Origin: Pseudomonadota bacterium
Lineage (GTDB): Bacteria; Pseudomonadota; Gammaproteobacteria; Burkholderiales; Burkholderiaceae_C
Length of the DNA: 64,000 nt
NCBI GenBank assembly: GCA_963205115.1
Contig: CAUJHV010000006.1
Location: 124,001 to 188,000, forward strand
Direction: 5' to 3'
The stretch's first letter is position 1, and every line of letters begins with the position of its first letter. Both the position numbers and the translations under genes were made by a program. Below, in pieces: positions 27,102 to 35,380 of the stretch. The notes under the pieces are model-generated. The model was not told the origin of the DNA, ran no database searches, and saw only the letters and a program-made list of their open reading frames with translations.

Positions 27102-27599
27102 ATGAGATTTCTGGCTGCTGCCTGCGCGGTCATCCTGGCTGGCTGCGCCACGCCTTCGGGCGAGCATGCGGCACATGTCCATCAGCCGGCCAAGGCCTCG
27201 GCCGATCATGCGGCGCATGCGGCCACCGCCGATCCACGTGTGTGGGTGCGGTTTCCCGACGTGATGCGCGCGCACACGCTGACCAACATGCGGGATCACC
27301 TGCTGGCCTTGGCCGAGATCCAGGACCAGTTGGCGCGCGGTGCCTTTGACAAGGCCAGTGAGATCGCCGAGCAGCGGCTGGGCATGTCGTCGCTCGGCCT
27401 GCACGGCGCGCACGACGTGGCGAAGTTCATGCCCCCGGGCATGCAGGCCGCCGGCACGGCCATGCACCGCAGTGCCAGCCAGTTCGCCCTCGTGGCCAAG
27501 GACGCATCGGTGACCGGCGACCTCAAGGGCAGTCTGGCCGCGCTGGCCAGGGTGTCGCAGACCTGCGTGGCCTGCCACGCGGCATATCGCATCCGGTAG
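27102..27599 (+). CDS. Small lipoprotein with a C-terminal haem-binding CxxCH (cytochrome c'-like)
   Basis: From ATG 27102 the product is 165 residues. It starts MRFLAAACAVILAGCATPSG, a lipoprotein signal peptide with lipobox LAGC (Cys15). After a His-rich linker the rest is helical and the protein ends CVACHAAYRIR. A single CVACH motif just before the C terminus is the layout of four-helix-bundle cytochromes such as c' and c556. It would therefore be a membrane-tethered periplasmic haem protein; the redox partner is unknown. GGGG lies 7 bases before the ATG. An upstream in-frame start at 26982 would place 40 residues before the signal and is rejected. It follows guaA but has no evident functional link. 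Confidence 0.82.
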   Translation: MRFLAAACAVILAGCATPSGEHAAHVHQPAKASADHAAHAATADPRVWVRFPDVMRAHTLTNMRDHLLALAEIQDQLARGAFDKASEIAEQRLGMSSLGLHGAHDVAKFMPPGMQAAGTAMHRSASQFALVAKDASVTGDLKGSLAALARVSQTCVACHAAYRIR

Positions 27600-27653
27600 C
27601 GGTGCGTTTTTCGGGCGCCTGCGCCGTGTCGGCGGCCTCGAGGGCGCCGATGT

Positions 27654-28406
27654 TCAGTCCTTGGCGCTGTACAGCGCCATGGATCTCTCGAATGAAATGA
27701 GCGGCGCGCGCAAGCTGCCGTCGGGCAGTGGTGTGCCACGCAGCGGATCGATGGGCTCGATCAGATAACGCTCACGCCCCGGCTCCAGACCGTCGATGAT
27801 GACGTCGATGGTCATGGCTTGCGGTGACCGCGGCGCAAACCAGTGCACGTTGTCCTTCGGCGTGGTCATCGCGGCGGCATGACCCGTCTCGGCCAGGACG
27901 TCCTGCGTGGGCCGCACGACGACGGCGTTCTCCTCGTCCCTGATGCGATCGAAGGTTCTGACCCGCACCCTGCCATCGATCACCATGTGCGCGCTGGCCA
28001 TGTACCGGTGGGCATGCGGCGTGATGACGCTGTCGGGACCAAAGTCGAACAACGCGAGTCCGTACCCCAGCCGGACCGGGCGTTCATCGTCATCCAGCAC
28101 CGTGACGAAGCGCTTTTGCGGATCATGGCCAAAGGGCGTTCCGGCATTCCGGATCCTGGCGCGCCGCATTTCGTGCGCGAGTGACTCCAGATCGACCTGC
28201 GACGAGAGTTCGTTGACGCCGCGGTGCCAACTCGTCTGGCTGAGCGTGCCTTGAGCCAGCCCACGCGCGAGTTGGCTCTGTGCGGCCAACCAGCGGCGGG
28301 CCGGCACGCTGCGCGGCAGGGTCTGGGCGAGGGCCAACTCCGCCACCAGCGCGTAGACCGGAAAAGCGGCGCCGGTGAGCAGCAGATGCCGACGGGTGGA
28401 CGTCAT
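27654..28406 (-). CDS. Exported cupin-like protein with a Tat-type signal
   Basis: The 250-residue protein starts MTSTRRHLLLTGAAFPVYAL; the RR pair before a hydrophobic stretch resembles a twin-arginine signal. The central region has a cupin or cysteine-dioxygenase-like pattern: LALFDFGPDSVITPHAHRYM, then ASAHMVIDGRVRVRTF, then a second strand set with TPKDNVHWFAPRS. Clustered His residues (PHAHRYMASAHM and DNVHWF) could bind a metal. I do not recognise a named family with certainty. It is convergent with the haem lipoprotein gene and divergent from pfp. Start chosen at the ATG directly before the RR motif. Confidence 0.72.
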   Translation of the reverse strand: MTSTRRHLLLTGAAFPVYALVAELALAQTLPRSVPARRWLAAQSQLARGLAQGTLSQTSWHRGVNELSSQVDLESLAHEMRRARIRNAGTPFGHDPQKRFVTVLDDDERPVRLGYGLALFDFGPDSVITPHAHRYMASAHMVIDGRVRVRTFDRIRDEENAVVVRPTQDVLAETGHAAAMTTPKDNVHWFAPRSPQAMTIDVIIDGLEPGRERYLIEPIDPLRGTPLPDGSLRAPLISFERSMALYSAKD

Positions 28407-28758
28407 GTGCGGGTGCCCGGTTTGTGTCGTGAGCGATCGGGCCAGGCGAGGACTTCTGGGTTGCTTGGGACACCACCCCGGGACGTCGGCTGCTGGCCTT
28501 TTGCCGCCGCGCCGATACCTGCGGCGACCATGAACATGCGCATTATCAAGCCCGATTTGCGCCAGATTCACGGCGCGCTGGCCTGGCCCGGCACTTGCGT
28601 CAGCGCACCGAGCGGCTGTGGACAACCGGGTGGGCGTGGGCGGCGGCGCATCGGCGGGCACGCGCTGACCGCCGGCCAATCGGCACGATGTTGCGGCGCA
28701 CCACGAATCCGTCCCATCCCGCCCCACCTGCCGCAGAATGCACGCAGGAGGTACGACC
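28407..28758. other. Divergent intergenic region before pfp
   Basis: About 350 bases without a convincing gene. It must hold the promoters of the cupin-like gene and pfp. CAGAAT, a weak -10 candidate, lies at about 28736-28741, 18 bases before the pfp start. Nothing else stands out. Confidence 0.4.
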
Positions 28759-29985
28759 ATGTCATCCGGCAAGATCCTCGTCGCCCAAGGCGGCGGACCC
28801 ACCGCGGTCATCAACCAGAGTCTGGCGGGCGTGGTGCTCGAGGCGCGGCGCCACCAGGGCGTGCAGCGGGTCTACGGTGCGCGCCACGGCGTGCGTGGCA
28901 TCGTCGACGAAGACCTGGTCGACCTCACGCGCGAAACCAGCCACAACATCGAGATGGTGGCGAACACACCCGCCTCGGCGCTGGGCAGCACGCGCGACAA
29001 GCCCGACCTGGCCTATTGCCAGGAGATTTTCAAGGTGCTGCGCGCGCACGCCATCGAGCACTTCTTCTACATCGGCGGCAACGACAGCGCGGACACCGTG
29101 CGCATCGTCAGCGAAGAGGCCACCAAGGCCGCGTATCCGCTGCACGCCATCCACATCCCCAAGACCATCGACAACGACCTGGTGGGCAACGACCACACGC
29201 CGGGATTCCCGTCGGCCGCGCGTTTCGTGGCGCAGGCCTTTGCCGGCGCGAACCTGGACAACGCGGCGTTGCCCGGTGTGTACGTGGGCGTGGTGATGGG
29301 GCGCCACGCGGGCTTCCTGACTGCCGCCTCGGCGCTGGGCAAGAAGTTTCCCGACGACGGCCCGCATCTGATCTACGTGCCCGAGCGGGTCTTCGAGGTC
29401 GAGCGCTTCCTGGCCGACGTCAAGCGCACGCACGAGCGCTACGGCCGCTGCGTGATCGCCGTGAGCGAAGGCATCCACGACGCCAGCGGCGCACCCATCA
29501 TCACGCGGCTGGCCAAGGACATCGAAAAGGACGCGCACGGCAACGTGCAGCTTTCGGGCACGGGCGCGCTGGCCGACCTGCTGTGCGAGGAGATCAAGCA
29601 GAAGCTGGGCATCAAGCGCGTGCGCGGCGACACCTTCGGCTACCTGCAGCGCAGCTTCGTGGGCTGCGTCAGCGACGTGGATGCGCGCGAGGCGCGCGAA
29701 GTGGGCGAGAAGGCGGTGCAGTACGCGATGTGGGGCGGGCCGGACGGCGCGACCAGCGGCTCGGTGGCCATCCGTCGCACGGGCTTTTATTCCGCCGATT
29801 ACGAGCTGCAGGCCCTGTCGGATGTCGCCGGCAAGACGCGTGTGATGGAGGATGAATTCATCGCCGCATCCGGCACCGATGTCACCGATGCCTTCCGCAT
29901 GTACCTGCGTCCGCTGCTGGGCTCGCGCATGCCCGATGCGTTCAGGCTGCGGCCCAATCCGGTGCCCAAGGTCTTGCGGCGATAG
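28759..29985 (+). CDS. pfp: Pyrophosphate-type 6-phosphofructokinase
   Basis: The 408-residue enzyme phosphorylates fructose 6-phosphate reversibly. The sequence starts MSSGKILVAQGGGPTAVIN. Phosphoryl-donor specificity is readable: the motif is YIGGNDSADT, with Asp at the position that is Gly in ATP-dependent enzymes, and HIPKTIDNDL, with Lys where ATP enzymes have Gly (PGTIDND). Both point to pyrophosphate as donor. Further core motifs are VGVVMGRHAGFLTAASAL and IAVSEGIHD. GGAGG lies 8 bases upstream of the chosen ATG; an ATG 21 bases earlier lacks this. Use of a PPi-dependent enzyme in place of ATP-PfkA is frequent in Burkholderiales and allows reversible flux at this step. Confidence 0.93.
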   Translation: MSSGKILVAQGGGPTAVINQSLAGVVLEARRHQGVQRVYGARHGVRGIVDEDLVDLTRETSHNIEMVANTPASALGSTRDKPDLAYCQEIFKVLRAHAIEHFFYIGGNDSADTVRIVSEEATKAAYPLHAIHIPKTIDNDLVGNDHTPGFPSAARFVAQAFAGANLDNAALPGVYVGVVMGRHAGFLTAASALGKKFPDDGPHLIYVPERVFEVERFLADVKRTHERYGRCVIAVSEGIHDASGAPIITRLAKDIEKDAHGNVQLSGTGALADLLCEEIKQKLGIKRVRGDTFGYLQRSFVGCVSDVDAREAREVGEKAVQYAMWGGPDGATSGSVAIRRTGFYSADYELQALSDVAGKTRVMEDEFIAASGTDVTDAFRMYLRPLLGSRMPDAFRLRPNPVPKVLRR

Positions 29986-30034
29986 GCCGGCACCGCCCCG
30001 CGCCGATTCGATGGCGTGCGGCGGCGGTCCGGCC
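29985..30034 (+). terminator. Inverted repeat after pfp, terminator-like
   Basis: GGCCGG at 29985-29990 with ACCGCC and CGC behind it pairs with GCGG, GGCGGT and CCGGCC ending at 30034, giving a long imperfect stem right at the pfp stop codon. There is no T-run, so function as an intrinsic terminator is doubtful. Confidence 0.4.
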
Positions 30035-30112
30035 GATGGGTGGATGGTGTTCAGCCGGGCCTGCCGGTGACGACGCGGCGTGGCCGGCGTCATGCAGGCC
30101 CGGCCGGCGCGC

Positions 30113-30421
30113 TCACATGTCGCGGCGGTACATCAGCTCGCCCGCATGGGCCAGCTCGCCGCGGGCCATGGCCGCGATGGTCTCGGCGCGCACGGTGGCG
30201 CGGCTCAAGGTGCTCTTGCTCGGCAGTTCGCGATTCGCCTGGTAGGCATCGCCGCGGTCGAGGCTTTCACCGTGCGCACGCGCCTGGGCCACCTGGGCCT
30301 CGACCTGGGCACGCGTCAGCGTCGGGACGAAGGGCGTGTGGTCGATGGTGATGTCGTCCGCCAGGGCGGCAGTGGCCGCAAAAGCGATGAAGGAGGCAGC
30401 GAAGATGCGCTTGGCATTCAT
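30113..30421 (-). CDS. DUF4148 small exported protein
   Basis: The 102-residue protein starts MNAKRIFAASFIAFAATAAL, a clean signal peptide with cleavage before ADDITID. The mature 80 residues contain LTRAQVEAQVAQARAHGE and STLSRATVRAETIAAMARGE, the repeated helical pattern of DUF4148, a family of short periplasmic proteins found mainly in Burkholderiales and often present in many copies. Function unknown. GAGGAA precedes the ATG by 6 bases. It is divergent from the LysR gene across 218 bases, so that regulator may control it. Confidence 0.9.
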   Translation of the reverse strand: MNAKRIFAASFIAFAATAALADDITIDHTPFVPTLTRAQVEAQVAQARAHGESLDRGDAYQANRELPSKSTLSRATVRAETIAAMARGELAHAGELMYRRDM

Positions 30422-30534
30422 ATGGATTTCCTCAATAGTGTGGGGGTTAAATCTGACGTCGCTGGCCGCGTGTCTGGCCAGCGCCTTGTCAGCTCGGTGA
30501 GCCTTTCGTCGTGGCTGGCTCATCGATGGGCTGG

Positions 30535-30552
30535 ACTCTAAGGGTCAACCCT
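30535..30552. promoter_or_regulatory. Palindrome between DUF4148 and LysR genes
   Basis: AGGGT-CA-ACCCT (30541-30552), extended on the left by CTA, is a short perfect inverted repeat in the divergent interval. LysR-type regulators commonly bind such sites, but no experiment supports it here. Confidence 0.3.
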
Positions 30553-30639
30553 AGGCCGGAACAGTAGGCGATGGGCAATGCATAATTTCCATTCTGCAAA
30601 CAACGGAGCCCTTGAAAAAAGCATCAAGGCCACCCAGCC

Positions 30640-31695
30640 ATGGATCTCCTGCGTGCCATGCGGACCTTCGTCCATGTCGTCGACGAGCAAGGATTTGCCA
30701 GTGCGGCGCGCGCGCTGAACCTCGCCCCGGCGGTGGTGACCAAACACATCGCCGAGCTCGAGGTCCATCTGGGTGCGCGTCTGCTGAACCGCACCACGCG
30801 GCGCATGTCGCTCACCGAAGTGGGCGAGCTTTATCTGGAGCGCGCCCGGCAGGTGCTCAGCGACGTGGAGGAAGCCCATGCCATGGCCACGCGCTCGGTG
30901 AGCGAGCTCAGCGGCCATTTGCGGGTGCTGGTGCCGCCGGCCTTCGCGGTGCACCAGCTGGCGCAGCACCTGCCGGCCTTCCGGGCGCGTTATCCGCACC
31001 TGAGCATCGAGCTCACGGTGCCCGGGCCGGTGGAAACCGTGGACGACGCACACGATGTCTCCATCTTGATGAGCAGCGAGCCGCTGCGCGACGGTGATTT
31101 CGTGGCGCGGCTGATCGCCACCTCGGAAGTCATCGTCTGCGCCGCGCCGTCCTATCTGGCGCGCGCGGGCCGCCCCAGCCACCCGGCGCACGCGATGGAC
31201 GTCGATCTGCTGCTGCCGAACGTCACCACCGCGCGGCGCCTGCTGACCTTCACGCACCTGGTCGCGCGCGACGCGCAAGGCGAGCCCGAACGCGTGGTGG
31301 TGGTGCCGCCGCGCCCGGCGCTGACCACCACGCACCTGGACACGACCTACGCCGCGGTGCTGGCCGGCATGGGCGTGGCCGGGCTTCCGTCCTTCGTGGT
31401 GGCCGATGCGCTGATGTCACGTCAACTGGAACGTTTGCTTCCCGAGTGGCGCATCATGAGCACGCGCATCCACGCGGCCGTGCCCACGCGCAAGCACCTG
31501 CCGGCACGCACGCGGGCCTTCATCGATTTCCTCGTCGAGACCTTCGGCGGCGGCGAACAGGACCGCTGGCTGCAGGCGGCGGGTTGCCCGACGCAGGCGG
31601 CTCAGGCGGGGCCTGCACCTGCACAGCCCGCACCGGACCTGCCGCTCGAACGGCCGAGTGCCGCGCTGCGCCGCATGCGTTCGCCCATGGGGTGA
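30640..31695 (+). CDS. LysR-family regulator with long C-terminal tail
   Basis: The 351-residue protein starts MDLLRAMRTFVHVVDEQGF and has the LysR winged helix (SAARALNLAPAVVTKHIAEL, then RTTRRMSLTEVGELY). It belongs to the CrgA/AaeR-like branch that begins MDxLxAMxxFVxVVE. The effector-binding part follows to about residue 300. The last 45 residues are Ala/Pro/Gln-rich and not typical of the family. CATAAT at about 30582 is a possible -10 box. The neighbouring divergent DUF4148 gene is the likeliest target by position. Co-inducer unknown. Confidence 0.9.
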   Translation: MDLLRAMRTFVHVVDEQGFASAARALNLAPAVVTKHIAELEVHLGARLLNRTTRRMSLTEVGELYLERARQVLSDVEEAHAMATRSVSELSGHLRVLVPPAFAVHQLAQHLPAFRARYPHLSIELTVPGPVETVDDAHDVSILMSSEPLRDGDFVARLIATSEVIVCAAPSYLARAGRPSHPAHAMDVDLLLPNVTTARRLLTFTHLVARDAQGEPERVVVVPPRPALTTTHLDTTYAAVLAGMGVAGLPSFVVADALMSRQLERLLPEWRIMSTRIHAAVPTRKHLPARTRAFIDFLVETFGGGEQDRWLQAAGCPTQAAQAGPAPAQPAPDLPLERPSAALRRMRSPMG

Positions 31696-31727
31696 TCGCC
31701 GGCTGGCGCCGGCGCCGGCGCCGGCGA
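31696..31727 (+). terminator. GC-rich hairpin with GGCGCC tandem units after the LysR gene
   Basis: TCGCCGGC (31696-31703) pairs with GCCGGCGA (31720-31727) around three tandem GGCGCC-like hexamers. TTTT appears ten bases later. It could stop transcription of the LysR gene. Confidence 0.45.
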
Positions 31728-32017
31728 GCCCGCAGGTTTTCGTAACCGTGTGTCTTCGGATGCCCAGTGCTGTGAATGCCCCTTTTGGGGGATTTTGAGA
31801 GCGAAAAGTCACGCCTTCCTGTTGCGTGAGGAGTTGGGCTACGCCATTTGGGCTGCCCCGCAACCCCCGGGATCGCGGGCTGCGCTGGCGCGCGATCGGC
31901 CGAGAATTCGACCCTGGCGTCAGGAAGGCATAAGGCTACCCGCCGAACGGGTATGGCCGCTCTCGAGGGGCGCCACCCGCGCGGCGGCTTGCCGGTCTGC
32001 CTGCCCGCCACCCCGAC
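31728..32017. other. Region upstream of the OpgC-like gene
   Basis: About 290 bases with lower GC than its surroundings, including CCCC-TTTT-GGGG at 31779-31790 followed by GATTTTGAGAGCGAAAAG. It likely holds the promoter of the acyltransferase-type genes. No gene seen. Confidence 0.35.
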
Positions 32018-33082
32018 ATGCACGCACGAACCCCACCGCCCCGCCGCGAGATGCTGATCGACTTCTACCGAAGTTGTTTCATGCTCTTCGTTTTCTACCA
32101 CCACACCACGCAGGCGCTGCCGGGTGCGGTGGATGTGTTCGCCAGGTTCAACCCCTTTGCCGAGTTGTTCGTCGGCATCTCGGGTTTTGTCGTGGCGTAT
32201 GTCTACCTGCACCGCAGCGACCTCAGCCGGCTGCTGCGGCGTGCGCTGCAGATCCTGGCGGCCTACTACGTGGTGGCCATTCCAGTGTCGGTGGGCGGCG
32301 CCATGGTCGGCGCGGACCAGGGCTCGGCGCTGTGGGCGCTGCTGCGCGCCGTGGGCCTGCAGGAAGACCGCACGAACATCGGCATCCTGCGTTTCTACGG
32401 ACTGATGTTCCTCACGTTGCCGTGGGTGCTGAAGCTGTATCGGCGCCACCCTTCGGCGCTGGTGTACGGCTCGGCCGCGCTGTTTGTCCTGACCACGCAC
32501 GTGTACAGCGCCTGGCTGCACAACGAGGACGGTTTTTTCCTGCGCTATGTGGTCCTGATGCTGCTGCAGTGGCAGTTCTTCTTTGTCGTGGGCCTGGTGC
32601 TGGGCGATCTGCATCGGCAAGGCCGGCTGCTCGTGCCCGCCCTGTACACCGGCACGGCGGCGCTCGTGGTGCTGGGTCTGGCGCTGGACTGGGCCACGGG
32701 CTCGCTGAGCGTCGGCTACAAGTACCCGTACAACTTCGAGAAGTACCTCAACCTGTTGTGGACGCTGCCCACGCTGCTGGTGGCCCTGTACGGGGTCTGG
32801 CGTATCGCGCGGCACACGCGTGCGCTGCAGACAATCCTCGTGGTGGGGGAGAACTCGCTGATGGCCTTCGTGATCTCCGAGGCCATGGCCCAGGGGGCCA
32901 AACTGGTGGTCGTGACCTTGGGTATCGACTTGTCGTCCGCCGTGCGCCAGGCCATCGGCATCTCTGCAGGTGTGGCCATCGTCGCCGTCCTGCACCTGTA
33001 CGTTCGCATGCGTGGTCGGCCCCTGCGCGCACCCACGCGCAGCGCCACCGCGCTGGCTTCCGGAGCGCCCCCGAAGGCCTGA
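32018..33082 (+). CDS. OpgC-like integral membrane acyltransferase-family protein
   Basis: The 354-residue protein has about ten predicted membrane helices and starts MHARTPPPRREMLIDFYRSC. The LIDFYRSCFMLFVFYHHTTQ start resembles the R-x-x-IDFFRG...H pattern of OpgC and acyltransferase-3 family proteins, and FNPFAELFVGISGFVVAYVY matches the next conserved segment. OpgC succinylates osmoregulated periplasmic glucans; other relatives acylate envelope glycans. Substrate here is unknown. No good ribosome binding site is visible at this ATG, and an ATG 33 bases downstream is possible. An OafA-like acyltransferase follows after 220 bases on the same strand. Confidence 0.8.
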   Translation: MHARTPPPRREMLIDFYRSCFMLFVFYHHTTQALPGAVDVFARFNPFAELFVGISGFVVAYVYLHRSDLSRLLRRALQILAAYYVVAIPVSVGGAMVGADQGSALWALLRAVGLQEDRTNIGILRFYGLMFLTLPWVLKLYRRHPSALVYGSAALFVLTTHVYSAWLHNEDGFFLRYVVLMLLQWQFFFVVGLVLGDLHRQGRLLVPALYTGTAALVVLGLALDWATGSLSVGYKYPYNFEKYLNLLWTLPTLLVALYGVWRIARHTRALQTILVVGENSLMAFVISEAMAQGAKLVVVTLGIDLSSAVRQAIGISAGVAIVAVLHLYVRMRGRPLRAPTRSATALASGAPPKA

Positions 33083-33147
33083 CAAGCGCCCCCGGGCGTC
33101 GCCCGGCGCGCTGCAGACCTTAAGAATTTAAAACTGCTTACGAAAAA

Positions 33148-33175
33148 CAGCCCCTGATCAGGTTGTTGAGGGCTG
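33148..33175. promoter_or_regulatory. Hairpin in an AT-rich patch between the two acyltransferase genes
   Basis: CAGCCC and GGGCTG pair around a 16-base loop within an unusually AT-rich stretch (TTAAGAATTTAAAACTGC at about 33120). It may be a terminator remnant or control site. Confidence 0.35.
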
Positions 33176-33215
33176 CTTACGCCCACGCGCGGGGGGGCCT
33201 CACCGTCGGTGGCTG

Positions 33216-33223
33216 CCTAGGAT
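33216..33223 (+). promoter_or_regulatory. CCTAGGAT motif upstream of the OafA-like gene
   Basis: A one-base variant of the CCTAGAAT motif, 80 bases before the chosen OafA-like start and 8 bases before an earlier in-frame ATG at 33231. Confidence 0.3.
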
Positions 33224-33302
33224 CGGCGGCATGTCAGGCCGCCGCGCTTGGCCGCGCCCACGTGGTGGCGCGTGCAGCGCGCGGTCGATCCCCATCCGAA
33301 CC

Positions 33303-35276
33303 ATGAAGTACAGACCCGAAATCGACGGCCTGCGCGCACTTGCGGTGCTGCCGGTCATCCTGTTTCACGCGGGCTTCGAAGCCTTCGGCGGCGGCTATGT
33401 CGGCGTCGATGTGTTCTTCGTGATCAGCGGCTACCTGATCACCACGATCATCGTCGACGAACTGCGGCGCGGCAGCTTCAGCATCGTGCGCTTCTACGAG
33501 CGTCGCGCGCGGCGCATCTTGCCGGCCTTGTTCCTGGTGGCTGCAGTCTGCATTCTCCTGGCCTGGTACTGGATGACACCTGCGGAGATGAAGGCCTTCG
33601 GCCAGAGCCTGGTCGCGATGACCCTGTTCGGCTCGAACATCCTGTTCTGGCGTACCAGCGGCTACTTCGAGAACACGTCCGAACTCAAGCCGCTGCTGCA
33701 CACCTGGAGCCTGGCGGTCGAGGAACAGTTTTACGTGCTGTTCCCGCTCTTCCTGATGCTGGGCTGGCGCTTCGGGCGCCGCGTCCTCATGGCCGCGATG
33801 CTGGTGCTGGCCCTGGCCAGCCTGTGGTGGTCGCAATCATTGCTCGTCGACCACTTGGCCATGGCCTACTACCTGTTGCCTGCACGCGCCTGGGAACTGC
33901 TGGTCGGCGCCTTTGTGGCGTTCTATCTGGATCGCCGGCATGGACTGCTGCCGAACCGCGCCTGGCGTGAAGCAGCCAGCATTGCCGGGCTGGCGCTGCT
34001 GGCGTACGGTGTATTTGCATTCGACGAATTCACACCCTTCCCGGGCTTTGCCGCGCTGGTGCCCACCTTGGGCACGGCGGCACTCATCCTGTGCGCCCGG
34101 CCCGATACGGCGGTGGGGCGGTTGCTGGGGATGAAGGCGGTGGTGGGCGTCGGGCTGATCAGCTACAGCGCCTACCTGTGGCATCAGCCGCTGCTGGCAT
34201 TTGCGCGGCTGCGCGCGTTCAGCGCGCCGGGCAAACCCTTGCTGGCCGCGCTGTGCATGCTTTCGCTGCTGCTGGCCTATCTCACCTGGAAATTCGTGGA
34301 AACGCCCATTCGCCAGCGCAAGACGATCAGCCGCGGGCAGCTGTTTGGCGCCTCGGCGGCGATCGGTTCCTGTCTGCTCGGCGTGGGGCTCGCCGCACAC
34401 CTCGAGCGCATCACGCCGCTGTGGCAGCTGGCGCACCCGGGGCTGGTCAACACCGGCGTGGGGCTCACCTCGGTGGCGCAGCGGCCCTGCGTAGGCATGG
34501 CCGCGCCCCGTGATGGGATTTGCAGGGTATACGGACACGGCAGCCGGCGCGTGGTGATCTGGGGCGATTCGCATGCCTTGGCGCTGGCCGTCTCCGTGCC
34601 GGTTCTCGACGACGTCGAGTTGGTGGTCCTGTCCCAGCCGGGCTGCCCACCCTTGATCGGCGTGCGTCGGCTCGAGGATCCGGGAGCACCCTCCGGCTGC
34701 AGCAAACTGTCGGCGCTCGAGCACTATGCCGACTACGTGGCGTCCTTGAAGCCCGATACGGTGCTGCTTGCCGGGCGCTGGACCTTGTACCTGCACGGGC
34801 TGCAGTTCGAAGGCGTCGCAAGCAAGCGGCATCACTACCTGTCCGAGTCGGACACGGGCCGCGCCCTGCCGTCGCTGGCGGAACGCGAAACCGTCCTCGC
34901 ACGCGCACTCAGGCGCACCGTCAGCCGCTTCTCGGCACAGTCGCAAGTGCTGGTGCTGGCCCAGGTACCGGACTTTGCATCCTACGGATTCCGGCGGATC
35001 GCGCGGCAGGACTTCGCGGAGCCGTTGTCCGCGCTGAGCGAGTGGCACCGCAGCGAACTGCGCGTCCTCGCCGGCTTGTCCGACATGCCGAACACACACG
35101 TGATCGACCCCAAGCCGGTGTTCTGCGATTCGATCGTCTGCGCCACCCGTGACAAGGGCGTGCTGCTGTACCAGGACGAAAACCACTTGTCGCCCGCTGG
35201 CGGTGCCAAGCTGTGGCGTGAGGTGCTCGCGCAGCGCATTTTCGGCGTGCTGCGCCAACCGCATCCGGCGTCCTGA
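33303..35276 (+). CDS. OafA/YrhL-type acyltransferase with C-terminal SGNH domain
   Basis: The 657-residue protein starts MKYRPEIDGLRALAVLPVIL. The first 350 residues are an acyltransferase-3 membrane domain: the catalytic-type His in LFHAGF, GGGYVGVDVFFVISGYLIT, and FYERRARRILPALF. The C-terminal part is a periplasmic SGNH hydrolase-like domain with block I VVIWGDSHALALA (near residue 420) and the His-containing end block DENHLSPAGGAKLW. Such two-domain proteins O-acetylate surface polysaccharides such as O-antigen or peptidoglycan; the acetyl group is passed from the membrane domain to the SGNH part. An upstream ATG at 33231 would add 24 Arg-rich residues; the downstream start aligns better with the family. 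Glycan substrate unknown. Confidence 0.9.
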   Translation: MKYRPEIDGLRALAVLPVILFHAGFEAFGGGYVGVDVFFVISGYLITTIIVDELRRGSFSIVRFYERRARRILPALFLVAAVCILLAWYWMTPAEMKAFGQSLVAMTLFGSNILFWRTSGYFENTSELKPLLHTWSLAVEEQFYVLFPLFLMLGWRFGRRVLMAAMLVLALASLWWSQSLLVDHLAMAYYLLPARAWELLVGAFVAFYLDRRHGLLPNRAWREAASIAGLALLAYGVFAFDEFTPFPGFAALVPTLGTAALILCARPDTAVGRLLGMKAVVGVGLISYSAYLWHQPLLAFARLRAFSAPGKPLLAALCMLSLLLAYLTWKFVETPIRQRKTISRGQLFGASAAIGSCLLGVGLAAHLERITPLWQLAHPGLVNTGVGLTSVAQRPCVGMAAPRDGICRVYGHGSRRVVIWGDSHALALAVSVPVLDDVELVVLSQPGCPPLIGVRRLEDPGAPSGCSKLSALEHYADYVASLKPDTVLLAGRWTLYLHGLQFEGVASKRHHYLSESDTGRALPSLAERETVLARALRRTVSRFSAQSQVLVLAQVPDFASYGFRRIARQDFAEPLSALSEWHRSELRVLAGLSDMPNTHVIDPKPVFCDSIVCATRDKGVLLYQDENHLSPAGGAKLWREVLAQRIFGVLRQPHPAS

Positions 35277-35292
35277 CGTCCGGTCTTCTCAG

Positions 35293-35326
35293 AAAAAAAG
35301 CCCGTGGCGCAGTGCACCGCGGGCTT
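35293..35326 (-). terminator. Intrinsic terminator of the 23-residue-repeat gene
   Basis: Read on the minus strand, AAGCCCGCGG - 9-base loop - CCACGGGCTT forms a ten-pair stem (one wobble) followed by TTTTTTT. It is 55 bases after the stop of the minus-strand gene and may also stop the convergent acyltransferase transcript. Confidence 0.85.
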
Positions 35327-35380
35327 CGGTCCCACCCGCGCCGGTTGCGCCGGCGCGGGCGAGATCGCGCAGTCAGCCGA

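Noticed and set aside
28407..28758. Coding frame through the cupin-pfp interval
   Set aside because: The long frame continues into pfp out of phase and is Arg/Gly/Pro-rich; it is a shadow of pfp.
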